Part shown: one piece after another, positions 9,305 to 17,917 of the stretch
Numbering within the stretch: the stretch's first letter is position 1
Layout of the letters: every line of letters starts with the position of its first letter
Assembly (NCBI RefSeq): GCF_963666015.1
Contig: NZ_OY762555.1
Coordinates: 1,302,001-1,366,000 of the forward strand
Direction of reading: 5' to 3'
DNA length: 64,000 nucleotides
Source: an uncultured Sphaerochaeta sp.
GTDB taxonomy: Bacteria; Spirochaetota; Spirochaetia; Sphaerochaetales; Sphaerochaetaceae
Program-made: the position numbers and the translations under genes
The notes under the pieces: model-generated
What the model was told of the DNA's origin: nothing
What the model saw: only the letters and a program-made list of their open reading frames with translations
The model's database searches: none

Positions 9305-11869
9305 ATGTATGCATTCAGCGTAAATGGAAATCAGATCACCTACAACGGAGAAGACAAGAAACTCCTACGATTCCTCCGTGAAGACTTGAATTTGACCGGT
9401 ACCAAAGACGGCTGCAGTGAAGGTATTTGTGGTACCTGTACCGTCTTGGTGGACGGAAAGAAAATGAAGGCTTGCACGATTCCCCTCTCAAGGCTTGAAG
9501 GGAGGGTTGTTACTACCATTGAAGGCCTCTCTTCTCGGGAAGCAGAGGTCTATGGCTACTGCTTTGCCGAAGCTGGAGCTGTGCAGTGCGGATACTGTAC
9601 CCCCGGTATGATCATCAGCGCAAAAAGCCTGCTCGATACAAATCTTTCCCCTACCCGTGAAGAAGTGACGAAAGCGATCAGGGGAAATATCTGTCGCTGT
9701 ACTGGCTATAAGAAGATAGAGGAAGCTATCCTATTGTGCGCGGACTTCTTCCGCGAGAACCGTTCTGTCCCAACTACGGAGGAAGAGCCAAAACTCGATA
9801 AACGTTTCCGCCGTGTGGATGCTGAGCCCAAGGCATTGGGGAAAGGGATGTATGCTGATGACATCAGAATACCCGGCATGCTGTATGCAAAGGCTGTCCG
9901 GTCTGCGTTTCCTCGGGCAAAGGTCCTTTCCATCGATGATACAAAGGTAACTTCGCATCCTGATTTTGTCCGTATCATCACCAGTGAGGAGGTCCCTCAC
10001 AACATCATCGGACACATCAAACAAGACTGGCCTGTACTCATTCCTGTTGGGGAGATTACCCGATACACCGGGGATGCTCTCTGCCTTGTCGTTGGAAAGA
10101 GCCCTGAAACCTTAGAAGAACTCGCAAACCTTGTAGAGGTTTCCTATGAAGTGCTCCCCCCAGTACTCGATATCTATAAGGCACTCGAGGAGGACTCCCC
10201 AAAGGTGCATGAGGATGGGAACCTACTCTCACTGGAGCACATCCAACGAGGGGATGTGGAAAAAGCTTTCAAAGAGAGCGCACACGTAATTACCCGAACC
10301 TACAAGACCCCGTACACAGAACATGCATTCATGGAGCCAGAGTGTGCCGTGGGCTTACCTGAAGGTGAAGATGGTGTTCTTGTTCATACCTCCGGCCAAT
10401 CCATATATGATGAACAGCATGAAATCTGTACGATGCTTCAGCTGCCAACCGAGAAAGTACATTGTCACAGCATGCTTGTCGGTGGCGGGTTCGGAGGCAA
10501 GGAGGATATGAGTGTCCAGCACCATGCAGCGCTTGCTGCTTGGATACTCAAAGCACCAGTTAAGGTGAAACTTTCCCGTCAGGAGAGCCTACAAGTCCAT
10601 CCAAAGCGTCATCCAATGGATATTGAGATTACTACAAGTTGTGATGATGAAGGCCACCTTACCGGTGTTAAGGCAATCATTTTGGCCAATACTGGAGCCT
10701 ACGCCTCCCTTGGAGGCCCAGTGCTCCAAAGAGCATGCACGCATGCCTCTGGTCCATACAACTTCCAGAACTTTGAGGTTATCGGCAAGGCAATCTATAC
10801 GAATATGGTCCCCTCCGGTGCCTTCAGGGGATTTGGGGTTACCCAGAGCTGCTTTGCTGTGGAGTCAAATATCAACCTCCTTGCAGATGAATTGGGTATA
10901 GATTATTACGAGATTCGGAGAATCAATGCACTTAAACCGGGGGACATCATGCCCAATGGACAGATTGCTGGAGAGGACACCGGTGTCATTGAATGCTTGG
11001 AGGCTGTAAAGGATGCCTATTATTCCTCCCCTAGAGCTGGGATTGCCCTTGCATTCAAGAATAGTGGTCTTGGTGTCGGCTTCCCTGATACTGGCCGTTG
11101 TATTCTCTCGGTTGAGCAAGGGAAGGTGCATATCAGGACAAGTGCTGCATGCATGGGACAGGGAGTTGCCACGGTCTGTACCCAGATGCTTGGAGAGACC
11201 TGTTCCCTAAAAGCGAACCAGATTGTGGTAGAGGACCCCGATACCATCAGAACTCCTGACTCGGGCACCAGCACAGCAAGTCGCCAGTCGGTCTTCACTG
11301 GAGAGGCTGTGAGAAGAGCAGCCTTAAAACTGAAGGACGATTTACAGGAATCATCCCTCGAGGAGCTGGAAGGCAAGGAGTACTTCGGAGAGTACACGTC
11401 CATCACCGACCCAATTACCAGTAAAAAGAAGAATCCGGTAAGCCATGTAGCATACAGCTATTCAGCTCAGGTTGTTATCCTTGATGAAGAAGGAAAGATG
11501 GAAAAGGTTGTGGCTGCTTGTGATGTTGGGCAGATCATTAACCACCAGGCTCTCACCGGCCAGATAGAAGGCGGGGTGACCATGGGGCTCGGTTATGGGC
11601 TGACAGAAGACTTCCCGATTGAGGAAGGATACCTGAAGGTTCGCTACGGTACCTTGGGACTGCTTCGCAGCACCGACGTACCTCCCTTGGAGGTGAAGTT
11701 GGTGGAAGGACCAGGCAAGCACCCTGTAGCCTATGGGGTAAAGGGAGTTGGCGAACTAACCACCATTCCCACTGCTCCTGCATGTCAGAATGCATATTAT
11801 CGCTATGATGGAAACTTCCGAACAACCCTCCCCTTGGAGGATACACCCTACCGCAAGAAGAAACACTAA
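9305..11869 (+). CDS. Fused Fe-S/molybdenum hydroxylase, like selenium-dependent xanthine dehydrogenase
   Basis: An 854-residue xanthine dehydrogenase/aldehyde oxidase relative. Residues 1-75 form a plant-type [2Fe-2S] domain (CSEGICGTC), about 80-150 the second [2Fe-2S] domain (QCGYCTPGM, CRCTGY), and about 170-854 the molybdopterin domains (VGGGFGGKED, GAFRGFGVTQS, and KGVGEL with the catalytic Glu). No FAD domain is fused and no FAD subunit gene is nearby. This architecture and length match the family called selenium-dependent xanthine dehydrogenase; substrate purine or urate-type is inferred from neighbours. An in-frame ATG at 9290 lacks a Shine-Dalgarno; the ATG at 9305 has GGAG 9 bases upstream. 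Confidence 0.85.
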   Translation: MYAFSVNGNQITYNGEDKKLLRFLREDLNLTGTKDGCSEGICGTCTVLVDGKKMKACTIPLSRLEGRVVTTIEGLSSREAEVYGYCFAEAGAVQCGYCTPGMIISAKSLLDTNLSPTREEVTKAIRGNICRCTGYKKIEEAILLCADFFRENRSVPTTEEEPKLDKRFRRVDAEPKALGKGMYADDIRIPGMLYAKAVRSAFPRAKVLSIDDTKVTSHPDFVRIITSEEVPHNIIGHIKQDWPVLIPVGEITRYTGDALCLVVGKSPETLEELANLVEVSYEVLPPVLDIYKALEEDSPKVHEDGNLLSLEHIQRGDVEKAFKESAHVITRTYKTPYTEHAFMEPECAVGLPEGEDGVLVHTSGQSIYDEQHEICTMLQLPTEKVHCHSMLVGGGFGGKEDMSVQHHAALAAWILKAPVKVKLSRQESLQVHPKRHPMDIEITTSCDDEGHLTGVKAIILANTGAYASLGGPVLQRACTHASGPYNFQNFEVIGKAIYTNMVPSGAFRGFGVTQSCFAVESNINLLADELGIDYYEIRRINALKPGDIMPNGQIAGEDTGVIECLEAVKDAYYSSPRAGIALAFKNSGLGVGFPDTGRCILSVEQGKVHIRTSAACMGQGVATVCTQMLGETCSLKANQIVVEDPDTIRTPDSGTSTASRQSVFTGEAVRRAALKLKDDLQESSLEELEGKEYFGEYTSITDPITSKKKNPVSHVAYSYSAQVVILDEEGKMEKVVAACDVGQIINHQALTGQIEGGVTMGLGYGLTEDFPIEEGYLKVRYGTLGLLRSTDVPPLEVKLVEGPGKHPVAYGVKGVGELTTIPTAPACQNAYYRYDGNFRTTLPLEDTPYRKKKH

Positions 11870-11888
11870 ACTTTTGGGCCATCCTCGC

Positions 11889-11917
11889 AACACCCAAGGA
11901 ACACAACCTTGGGTGTT
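11889..11917. terminator. Hairpin without T tract after the hydroxylase gene
   Basis: Perfect 11-bp stem AACACCCAAGG/CCTTGGGTGTT with a 7-base loop, 20 bases after the stop codon. No T run on either side, so it may only protect the mRNA end. Confidence 0.5.
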
Positions 11918-12043
11918 CCTGTATCAATTCCAACCGGGCAGATTTCTCTACCTGAGAAATTCTTGCAAACCTCGCAGGATTGTGCATCAATAGAGAGGAT
12001 ACATCTGTTTCCCTACTCCATACTGAGACTCGAGGTCAGAGCA

Positions 12044-12898
12044 ATGCAATGGATTGAGCGATTGAACGAAGCACTTAACTATGTGGAGGAACACCTCGAT
12101 GGTGAAATTTCCTATGAGAAAGCGGCACGGTTGGCGAACTGTTCAACCTACCACTTCCAGAGGATGTTCACCTATATAGCAGGAGTTCCCCTTGGAGAGT
12201 ACATCCGTAGAAGGAAACTGACCAAGGCAGCCCTAGCACTCCAGCAAGGGAAAAAAGTCTTGGATGTTTCACTACGCTATGGATATGACTCCCCTACCTC
12301 CTTCACCCGGGCGTTTCAGGCACTCCATGGAGTGAACCCATCTGAAGCGAAGAAGGAAGGTGCTTCCTTAAAAGCTTTTCCAAGAATCAGTTTCAGCCTG
12401 ACCATCAAAGGAGAGCAGGAAATGGAATATCGAATTGAAAGGAAGGAAGCATTCCGTGTAACAGGGGTTTCTCTCAAGCTTGTCAAAGACATGGAAGAGA
12501 ATATGAAAACAATACCGCAGTTCTGGGGAGAGAAAACCATGGATGGGACCATCCCCAAACTGTGCTCGCTCTTGAAACCTGGGCATGGACTTTTCGGTCT
12601 CTGTACCAACACCGATGATAAAGACTATTGGCTCTATACCATAGGAATCGAACTGGATGGAGACACTATTCTTGAGGGAATGGAAACACAAGAAGTGGAA
12701 GCTTCCCTTTGGGCGATCTTCCCCGGTAGGGGAAAAATGCCCAATGTTATCCAGGATGTTGAGCGACGTATCATGACCGATTGGCTGCCAACCAGTGGAT
12801 ATGAATTGGCAAAAGGGGTTGATGTTGAGTTGTACCTCTCAGAAGACCCTTCTGACCAAGCGTTCGAGGTCTGGATGCCGATTAGGAAACAAGGCTGA
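12044..12898 (+). CDS. AraC-family regulator with GyrI-like effector domain
   Basis: A 284-residue protein. Residues 1-105 carry two AraC helix-turn-helix units (ISYEKAARLANCSTYHFQRM and VLDVSLRYGYDSPTSFTRAF). About 125-284 is a GyrI-like effector-binding domain (EYRIERKEAFRVTGVSLKLV start, EVWMPIRK end), as in Rob/BmrR-type small-molecule sensors. The frame opens earlier, but the ATG at 12044 has GAGG 8 bases upstream and begins the family's usual WIERLNEALNYVEEHL. Its position between the two purine enzymes suggests it may control them, which is inference. Confidence 0.88.
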   Translation: MQWIERLNEALNYVEEHLDGEISYEKAARLANCSTYHFQRMFTYIAGVPLGEYIRRRKLTKAALALQQGKKVLDVSLRYGYDSPTSFTRAFQALHGVNPSEAKKEGASLKAFPRISFSLTIKGEQEMEYRIERKEAFRVTGVSLKLVKDMEENMKTIPQFWGEKTMDGTIPKLCSLLKPGHGLFGLCTNTDDKDYWLYTIGIELDGDTILEGMETQEVEASLWAIFPGRGKMPNVIQDVERRIMTDWLPTSGYELAKGVDVELYLSEDPSDQAFEVWMPIRKQG

Positions 12899-12989
12899 TT
12901 ATTTCTCATTGTGAGAGCTCCCTAGGGGGCTCTCTATCATAGTTGGACACTTTGTATAGAAATCCATACTAAAAAGCGTCATCTTTCAC

Positions 12990-13018
12990 TTGGAAGCAAT
13001 GAAAGCAGATGGTATGGT
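12990..13018 (+). promoter_or_regulatory. Extended -10 promoter close to the amidohydrolase ATG (leaderless candidate)
   Basis: TTGGAA (12990-12995), 17-base spacer, TATGGT (13013-13018) preceded by TGG (extended -10). Only six bases separate it from the ATG at 13025, and no Shine-Dalgarno is present, so the transcript may start at the start codon. Confidence 0.45.
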
Positions 13019-13024
13019 TTATGC

Positions 13025-14317
13025 ATGATACTCAAACAAACACGTTTCCTGGGTCCAGATTACTCCCTGCATAAGAAAGACATAAGAATAGAAAAAGGCA
13101 CCATCACTGATATTCAGGTTTCCTTGCATGAGAAATCGGGAGAAGAGGTCATCGATTGTTCAGCCTTTCTGATCTACCCCGCCCTTGCCGATTGCCATGT
13201 ACATTCCCCTGATACTTTGCTCAGGGGTCTCTTCAGTGATATGAGCCTCCATAATTGGTGCAACAATACAGAACAAGGACAATTGCAAACAGAACTGTTT
13301 GAATATCTCGACAACAATGTGGAAACTCCCGCATTTGAAACCCTGGTTCTGTATGCCTATCTGCAATATGTGAAATCAGGTGTTGGCTTCATCGTAGAGA
13401 CCGGGCAGGCTGATGAGAGTAGTGGGATTCTCGAAGCATGTGCTGAGAAGATTGGCATCAAAGCCTTGGTTGACTGGTATGACGAGACACCCAGCCATGA
13501 ACTTACCTATGCACACCTACAGCGTGGCACCCATCTACCAGAAGAAGAGGACCTGGATGAGAAGGGCCTGCAGGAGGCGATCCAAAGAGTTGAGAAAACT
13601 GCTTGGCCACTCATGACCCATTGTCTGGAGACACGCTTCAGGAGGGAAGAAATACTCAGGAAATTTGGCATGTCCACTGTGGAATTGCTGGAGAAGAAAG
13701 CCCTACTCGGCAAGCAAACGATACTGTTCCATTGTGTGGAGACTTCTGAGAGGGACCGTGCAATGCTTGCTTCAAGCAAAGCAACAATCGTGCACTGCCC
13801 GGTTTCCAACCTTATCTCTGGTGCACGCACCATGAACCTTGTTGACCTTTTGGAGAGAGGTGCTCACATCACACTGGGAACCGATTTCCTCACCCATGAT
13901 ATCTGGGAAGTCATGCGCACCACGTATGCTGAGCTGAAACAGAGCAACAAGAGCGAACACTTCGGGGCAAGCCAGGTCTGGAACATGGCGAGTAAGGCAG
14001 CAGCCCCGATAGCTTCTCCCTCAGGCTATCAGGGGAAGATTGCAGTAGGAGCTCCGGCTGACATGCTCTTCGTGGAGGACGGGCTTGCTCTCTCCCCGCT
14101 TATAGAAACGCCGGGATTCTCCAATGTCGCCTATAATACCTTGATCCATACCCGACCCTCCATGATCAAGCACGTTATGCTTGGTGGGCGGTGGATAATA
14201 CAGGAAGGACGTTGCCTTACGATTGATGAGGAAAAATTGGAGAGGGAATATACGGCGATCTTACGTAGTGTGCTCGCCGAGAAGCTCGTCAATCGTCCCG
14301 ATGGCAACTCGCATTGA
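13025..14317 (+). CDS. Amidohydrolase of the guanine/8-oxoguanine deaminase (ATZ/TRZ, SsnA-like) group
   Basis: A 430-residue metal-dependent deaminase. Metal and catalytic residues are visible: H58 and H60 in DCHVH, His in THCLET, His in FHCVET, and Asp in LGTDFLTHD. The C-terminal small domain (GKIAVGAPADMLFVE) is typical of the family, which removes amino groups from purines, pyrimidines or triazines. Next to a purine-type transporter and a xanthine-dehydrogenase-like enzyme, guanine or 8-oxoguanine is a plausible substrate. Its 3' end overlaps the convergent gene by 57 bases. Confidence 0.83.
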   Translation: MILKQTRFLGPDYSLHKKDIRIEKGTITDIQVSLHEKSGEEVIDCSAFLIYPALADCHVHSPDTLLRGLFSDMSLHNWCNNTEQGQLQTELFEYLDNNVETPAFETLVLYAYLQYVKSGVGFIVETGQADESSGILEACAEKIGIKALVDWYDETPSHELTYAHLQRGTHLPEEEDLDEKGLQEAIQRVEKTAWPLMTHCLETRFRREEILRKFGMSTVELLEKKALLGKQTILFHCVETSERDRAMLASSKATIVHCPVSNLISGARTMNLVDLLERGAHITLGTDFLTHDIWEVMRTTYAELKQSNKSEHFGASQVWNMASKAAAPIASPSGYQGKIAVGAPADMLFVEDGLALSPLIETPGFSNVAYNTLIHTRPSMIKHVMLGGRWIIQEGRCLTIDEEKLEREYTAILRSVLAEKLVNRPDGNSH

Positions 14318-14614
14318 ACTGATTCTTCTCTCCAGCAGGGTCCTTTGAGGACTCCAATGGGCTAGTCTTGCGTATGACCTCTCCAAGGACGGAATAAGAC
14401 CAGAGAGAACTGCATTACCTTCCCTGAGCTCATCTATGCTATACGATGGAGCATCAGCAAAAACCACAGCAAACCCTAGCCGATAAGCACGCAGGCGCCT
14501 CTTGGCCAATGCCGTGGAGGCACCCTTTCCCTGGAGGGTTAACATGGTTTTCTCCAACTTTTCGATGGTAGAAAGGAAGGATGCTCGTAGCATTTCCTGT
14601 TCATCTGGAAGCAT
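14261..14614 (-). CDS. Small helical protein of unknown function
   Basis: A 117-residue protein, not recognised. It is predicted largely helical, with basic patches (KRRLRAYRLG) and leucine-rich C-terminal helices. Its last 57 bases overlap the convergent amidohydrolase gene. There is a start at 14623 as well, but neither ATG has a Shine-Dalgarno; the one at 14614 lies exactly 7 bases after a perfect extended -10 element, which favours a leaderless start there. The coherent amino-acid composition and the promoter argue that the gene is real. Confidence 0.55.
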   Translation of the reverse strand: MLPDEQEMLRASFLSTIEKLEKTMLTLQGKGASTALAKRRLRAYRLGFAVVFADAPSYSIDELREGNAVLSGLIPSLERSYARLAHWSPQRTLLERRISSMRVAIGTIDELLGEHTT

Positions 14615-14621
14615 AGTATTC

Positions 14622-14630
14622 ATTATATCA
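14622..14630 (-). promoter_or_regulatory. Extended -10 element 7 bases before a start codon (leaderless candidate)
   Basis: On the minus strand TGA-TATAAT occupies 14630-14622, followed by GAATACT and ATG at 14614. The -10 is perfect and extended; the -35 is weak (TCAATA). Confidence 0.55.
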
Positions 14631-14670
14631 TTCTATGCAAATCATATTGATTTCGTCTAGGAAGCATGAA

Positions 14671-14694
14671 GGCGGTCCTCTCAGGAGAACCGCC
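14671..14694 (-). terminator. Hairpin after the NUP-like gene
   Basis: GGCGGT and ACCGCC arms with a short extended stem through CTC/GAG. It lies just past the minus-strand stop at 14713. No real T tract follows, so it is a weak terminator at best. Confidence 0.45.
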
Positions 14695-14712
14695 TACTCA
14701 GGTTATCGTCTC

Positions 14713-15705
14713 TTAGAATGCACTCTTGTAATATTCCCAGTCAGAGAGTAGCTCTTCAATGATGGTATTGGTAACAGCAAATCCATTCTCCATACCGATT
14801 GAGAATGCACCTGAAGAAGCATCCAGGCTCTCTGTCACACTCTGCCCAGGATGAGGCTGGTCAAAGTTGACCACATCCCTGATGACAAGAAGCCGGTCAA
14901 GTTTGTTCTCATTCATAGCAACCACACCAAATGCATTGTCTTCCATCTGGGTGACCATATAGGTACCAGCATCGTAAGCAGCACATACATCGTCAGCATG
15001 CTCGCTGGAGGCTTTTCCATGCCAGTAGCTGTCCCCGGTAACAGAGACCCCTCTACGAACAGCAGGAGTCTCCAGTGCTTCATTAGCTGAATACTTTCCA
15101 CGGTACGCCTTGGCTGCATCGGCATCGCTTAGCGGAACATTTTGGACAAGTTCAAATGCCCAGTCAACCAGGGTGGAATTGAGTTCAATATATCCGGGTC
15201 GATCATATCCGTTAGAACGCAAGAACAGGGAATCAGAATCTTTAGGATTATCTGATTCCTTCCATGCGTGACCAAGTTCGTAGTCGACTAGCGCATCTGC
15301 AATTACCACATCCCCAAGGGTGCCTCGTTCAGGACTCATTCCAGAACAGCCACTAATAAGGATGTAGGTATCACTGAAATCAAACCGATCGTCACGAAGG
15401 ATGGTAGTCAAGGTTGCTCCTGCCTGGGCTTTTCCCATTCCTGCGATGGATCCAGCGACACCCTCTTCATTGACATAGAGCGTCAATGGCATGGCATTCA
15501 GCTCATATGCCTCTGCATCTTCAAAATAGGCTTCATAGAAGTGCTGGAACTCCCCTGCGAAGTCTCCCTTATTCTCCCCTACTTCGAACATTCCAAACAC
15601 CAGCACCTTGATCGGTTGCTTCTCTTCAATCGGTTGTGCACTTATCATGGACATGGCAAGAAGCAACATTCCTACAACAAGAACACCTCGTACTCTTTGT
15701 TTCAT
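14713..15705 (-). CDS. Exported purine nucleoside permease (NUP)-family protein
   Basis: A 330-residue protein with a signal peptide (about residues 1-23, ending ISAQP). The body matches the NUP family: GSIAGMGKAQAGATLTT, TYILISGCSGMSPERGTLGDV and the C-terminal DNAFGVVAMNENKLDRLLVI region. The fold is related to nucleoside phosphorylases, so despite the family name it may bind or cleave nucleosides in the periplasm rather than transport them. A clear GGAGG precedes the ATG. It extends the purine theme of 4-15 kb, but has its own transcript, convergent with the amidohydrolase. Confidence 0.8.
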   Translation of the reverse strand: MKQRVRGVLVVGMLLLAMSMISAQPIEEKQPIKVLVFGMFEVGENKGDFAGEFQHFYEAYFEDAEAYELNAMPLTLYVNEEGVAGSIAGMGKAQAGATLTTILRDDRFDFSDTYILISGCSGMSPERGTLGDVVIADALVDYELGHAWKESDNPKDSDSLFLRSNGYDRPGYIELNSTLVDWAFELVQNVPLSDADAAKAYRGKYSANEALETPAVRRGVSVTGDSYWHGKASSEHADDVCAAYDAGTYMVTQMEDNAFGVVAMNENKLDRLLVIRDVVNFDQPHPGQSVTESLDASSGAFSIGMENGFAVTNTIIEELLSDWEYYKSAF

Positions 15706-16020
15706 TATTGGACCTCCATCCTTAAAAACTACCTACAGCGTATGGAAGGTGAATAAGAACTACAAGAGGAGTCTAATATCATATTATTTTACTTGGAAAT
15801 AGAGGTTTTGAGGATTATAAAGATTTTTATTACAATTTTAACAAATATGTCAACAATATACCGATGGCCAAAGTAATCCATACATAAAAAATATTTCCTC
15901 TTTCGATCTTGAGTTTTTTGATAGGGAATCGATTAAAAAGAATCTTTTCTAACACTTTTACAAAATATGTAATTATGTTAATGTTTGGCTATACTAGTAT
16001 CTGCAATAAAGGAATGTAGC
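15706..16020. other. AT-rich divergent intergenic region
   Basis: 315 bases between the divergent NUP-like and NPD genes, strongly AT-rich. A TATACT at 15990-15995 is a candidate -10 for the NPD gene, with a Shine-Dalgarno AAGGA before its ATG. GGAGG precedes the NUP gene on the other strand. I see no riboswitch-like structure, tRNA or coding sequence. Confidence 0.6.
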
Positions 16021-17454
16021 ATGACAATACCAGATTTAGAAACATTACATACAAATCTCAAGAGCGTATTGCACCATTGTGTGCAACAACTCCATCTAGG
16101 GGAGGTCAAACCTGCTATTGAGAAAATCCTCAGCTCAAAAATTACCTGGCCGGAACTGAGAATCGGAAATCTTGTGGCTAAGACCCCTATCGTACAAGGG
16201 GGGATGGGAGTTGGAATCTCACTCTCCTCTCTGGCATCGGCTGTTGCTAATGCCGGAGGTATCGGGGTAATTGCAGCCAATGGAATAGGACTGCTTGAGA
16301 AAGATTACTATGAGGACGGTAGAGCGGCCAATCTTAGAGCGTTCCGGAACGAGATCCGTAAAGCAAGAAGCTTGAGTGACGGAATTATCGGGGTAAACAT
16401 CATGGTCGCTGTGAATGATTTCCACCAACTTCTCGATGTAGCCATAGAAGAGAAAGTGGATATCGTTTTTCTTGGCGCAGGCCTCCCGATCAAGAACATG
16501 CCGGTAGAAGCACTGCGAAAGGCGAACGTCAAACTTGCCCCAATCGTAAGCTCTGCAAGAGCTGCCCAGATGATCTTCCGTATGTGGGAGAAGCTGTATA
16601 ACGACACCCCGGATGCAGTTGTGGTGGAAGGCCCAAAGGCAGGCGGGCACCTAGGATTCACTGCCGAACAGTTGGATGACCCAGAGTACCAACTCGAGGC
16701 CATCGTTCCCTTGGTGGTGGAAGCACTGAAACCTTTTGAAGAGAGCAAGGGTGTTGCCATTCCTGTAATTGCAGGAGGTGGTGTCTACACAGGAAAGGAT
16801 ATCTACAAGGTACTCAGCCTTGGTGCTAGTGGTGTACAGATGGCAACCCGTTTTGTAGCAACTGATGAATGTGACGCTGATGTCCGTTTCAAGGAAGCAT
16901 ATGTCTCCTGTACGAGGGAACAGATCGGTCTCATCAAGAGTCCCGTTGGAATGCCTGGCCGTGCAATTCGCAACCAGTTTATCCTAGACAGTGAAGCAGG
17001 GAACAATCCCTCATTCCGCTGTGCCTGGAAGTGTCTTGCTACCTGCAAGGCTGAACAAGCGAACTACTGCATCTCCATTGCATTGAACAATGCAAGGAGA
17101 GGATTGCTGAATAGCGGATATGTATTTGCGGGCAGCAATGCTTATAGGGTAAAAAGAATTATACCGGTAGCTACCTTGGTTGGAGAGCTGCAGCGAGGAT
17201 ACCAGTTGAATGCACAAGCCAAGCTGACCGAACTGCTGGAAGCAGTGAAAGCCTTGCTTGATGCATATGGAAAGAGAGAATCTTTACTGAAAGAACTCTC
17301 AGAACGGTATGAGCAAGCATTGGAAGCACTTCCTAGCCAGAGGGATGTCATTACTGCACTGAAGAGGCAGTACAGCAAGCTCGTCTCTCAGGAAGAAGTG
17401 CTCCGTTTGACCGTGAAGGAGAAACTCGTGATCTCCTCACATCTGACTCATTAG
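16021..17454 (+). CDS. NPD-family flavoenzyme (nitronate monooxygenase/enoyl-ACP reductase FabK-like, long form)
   Basis: A 477-residue FMN-dependent TIM-barrel protein. Typical segments are PIVQGGMGVGIS near residue 55, VVEGPKAGGHLGF (FMN phosphate and catalytic His region), PVIAGGGVYTGKDI and LGASGVQMATRF. The extra C-terminal part with CAWKCLATC and the helical tail marks the long-form members common in anaerobes, whose natural substrate is not settled. The frame opens upstream, but the ATG at 16021 has AAGGA 7 bases before it. The stop overlaps the convergent PPOX-like gene by 4 bases. Confidence 0.85.
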   Translation: MTIPDLETLHTNLKSVLHHCVQQLHLGEVKPAIEKILSSKITWPELRIGNLVAKTPIVQGGMGVGISLSSLASAVANAGGIGVIAANGIGLLEKDYYEDGRAANLRAFRNEIRKARSLSDGIIGVNIMVAVNDFHQLLDVAIEEKVDIVFLGAGLPIKNMPVEALRKANVKLAPIVSSARAAQMIFRMWEKLYNDTPDAVVVEGPKAGGHLGFTAEQLDDPEYQLEAIVPLVVEALKPFEESKGVAIPVIAGGGVYTGKDIYKVLSLGASGVQMATRFVATDECDADVRFKEAYVSCTREQIGLIKSPVGMPGRAIRNQFILDSEAGNNPSFRCAWKCLATCKAEQANYCISIALNNARRGLLNSGYVFAGSNAYRVKRIIPVATLVGELQRGYQLNAQAKLTELLEAVKALLDAYGKRESLLKELSERYEQALEALPSQRDVITALKRQYSKLVSQEEVLRLTVKEKLVISSHLTH

Positions 17455-17822
17455 AACAACTGTTCCTGACCGCTGTAAGCTGCTTGGGCATGGAGTACTA
17501 ATGCTCCATGTCCAGGATGCTTGACTGGATTGAAGGCTTTCATGAAATCATAGTAGGCCCCCTCAGTGTGGTAGCTTACCTCGCCTTTCAGCTGATACGA
17601 CTTTCCTTCCGTTGTAATGAAAAGCACGGAGACTTTGGTTCCTGTATCGATATTATGCTTCGTCTTATCGAAGTAGTTGTCTGCGATGATAATTTCATTA
17701 TCCTGATAGAGATCAGTGCAGGTTGCGTAGATACTGTTGGGCATCCCGCTCTCATCAACGGTAGTGAGTACAATTGCAGGCTGTTTGTTCTTCCAAGCCT
17801 CAATGATTGCTTTTGGTAACAT
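17451..17822 (-). CDS. Pyridoxamine 5'-phosphate oxidase-like flavin-binding protein
   Basis: A 123-residue split-barrel protein of the PPOX class. The opening PAIVLTTVDESGMPNSIYA and the middle NIDTGTKVSVLFIT strand pattern are typical. Members bind FMN or F420 and act as small reductases or redox sensors. GGAGG lies well placed before the ATG. Its substrate cannot be told from the sequence. Confidence 0.82.
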   Translation of the reverse strand: MLPKAIIEAWKNKQPAIVLTTVDESGMPNSIYATCTDLYQDNEIIIADNYFDKTKHNIDTGTKVSVLFITTEGKSYQLKGEVSYHTEGAYYDFMKAFNPVKHPGHGALVLHAQAAYSGQEQLF

Positions 17823-17917
17823 AATATATCCTCCAACATCCCATAGTATGCTTCTTGCTTAACGCTTACAAGCATATTAGTATCAACACAAGAAATTCCT
17901 TACTTGAGGAGGCTTGC

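Noticed and set aside
12943..12957. TTGGACACTTTGTAT, partly like the repeats at 50717-50754
   Set aside because: Only eight bases (ACACTTTG) match; easily chance in 64 kb.
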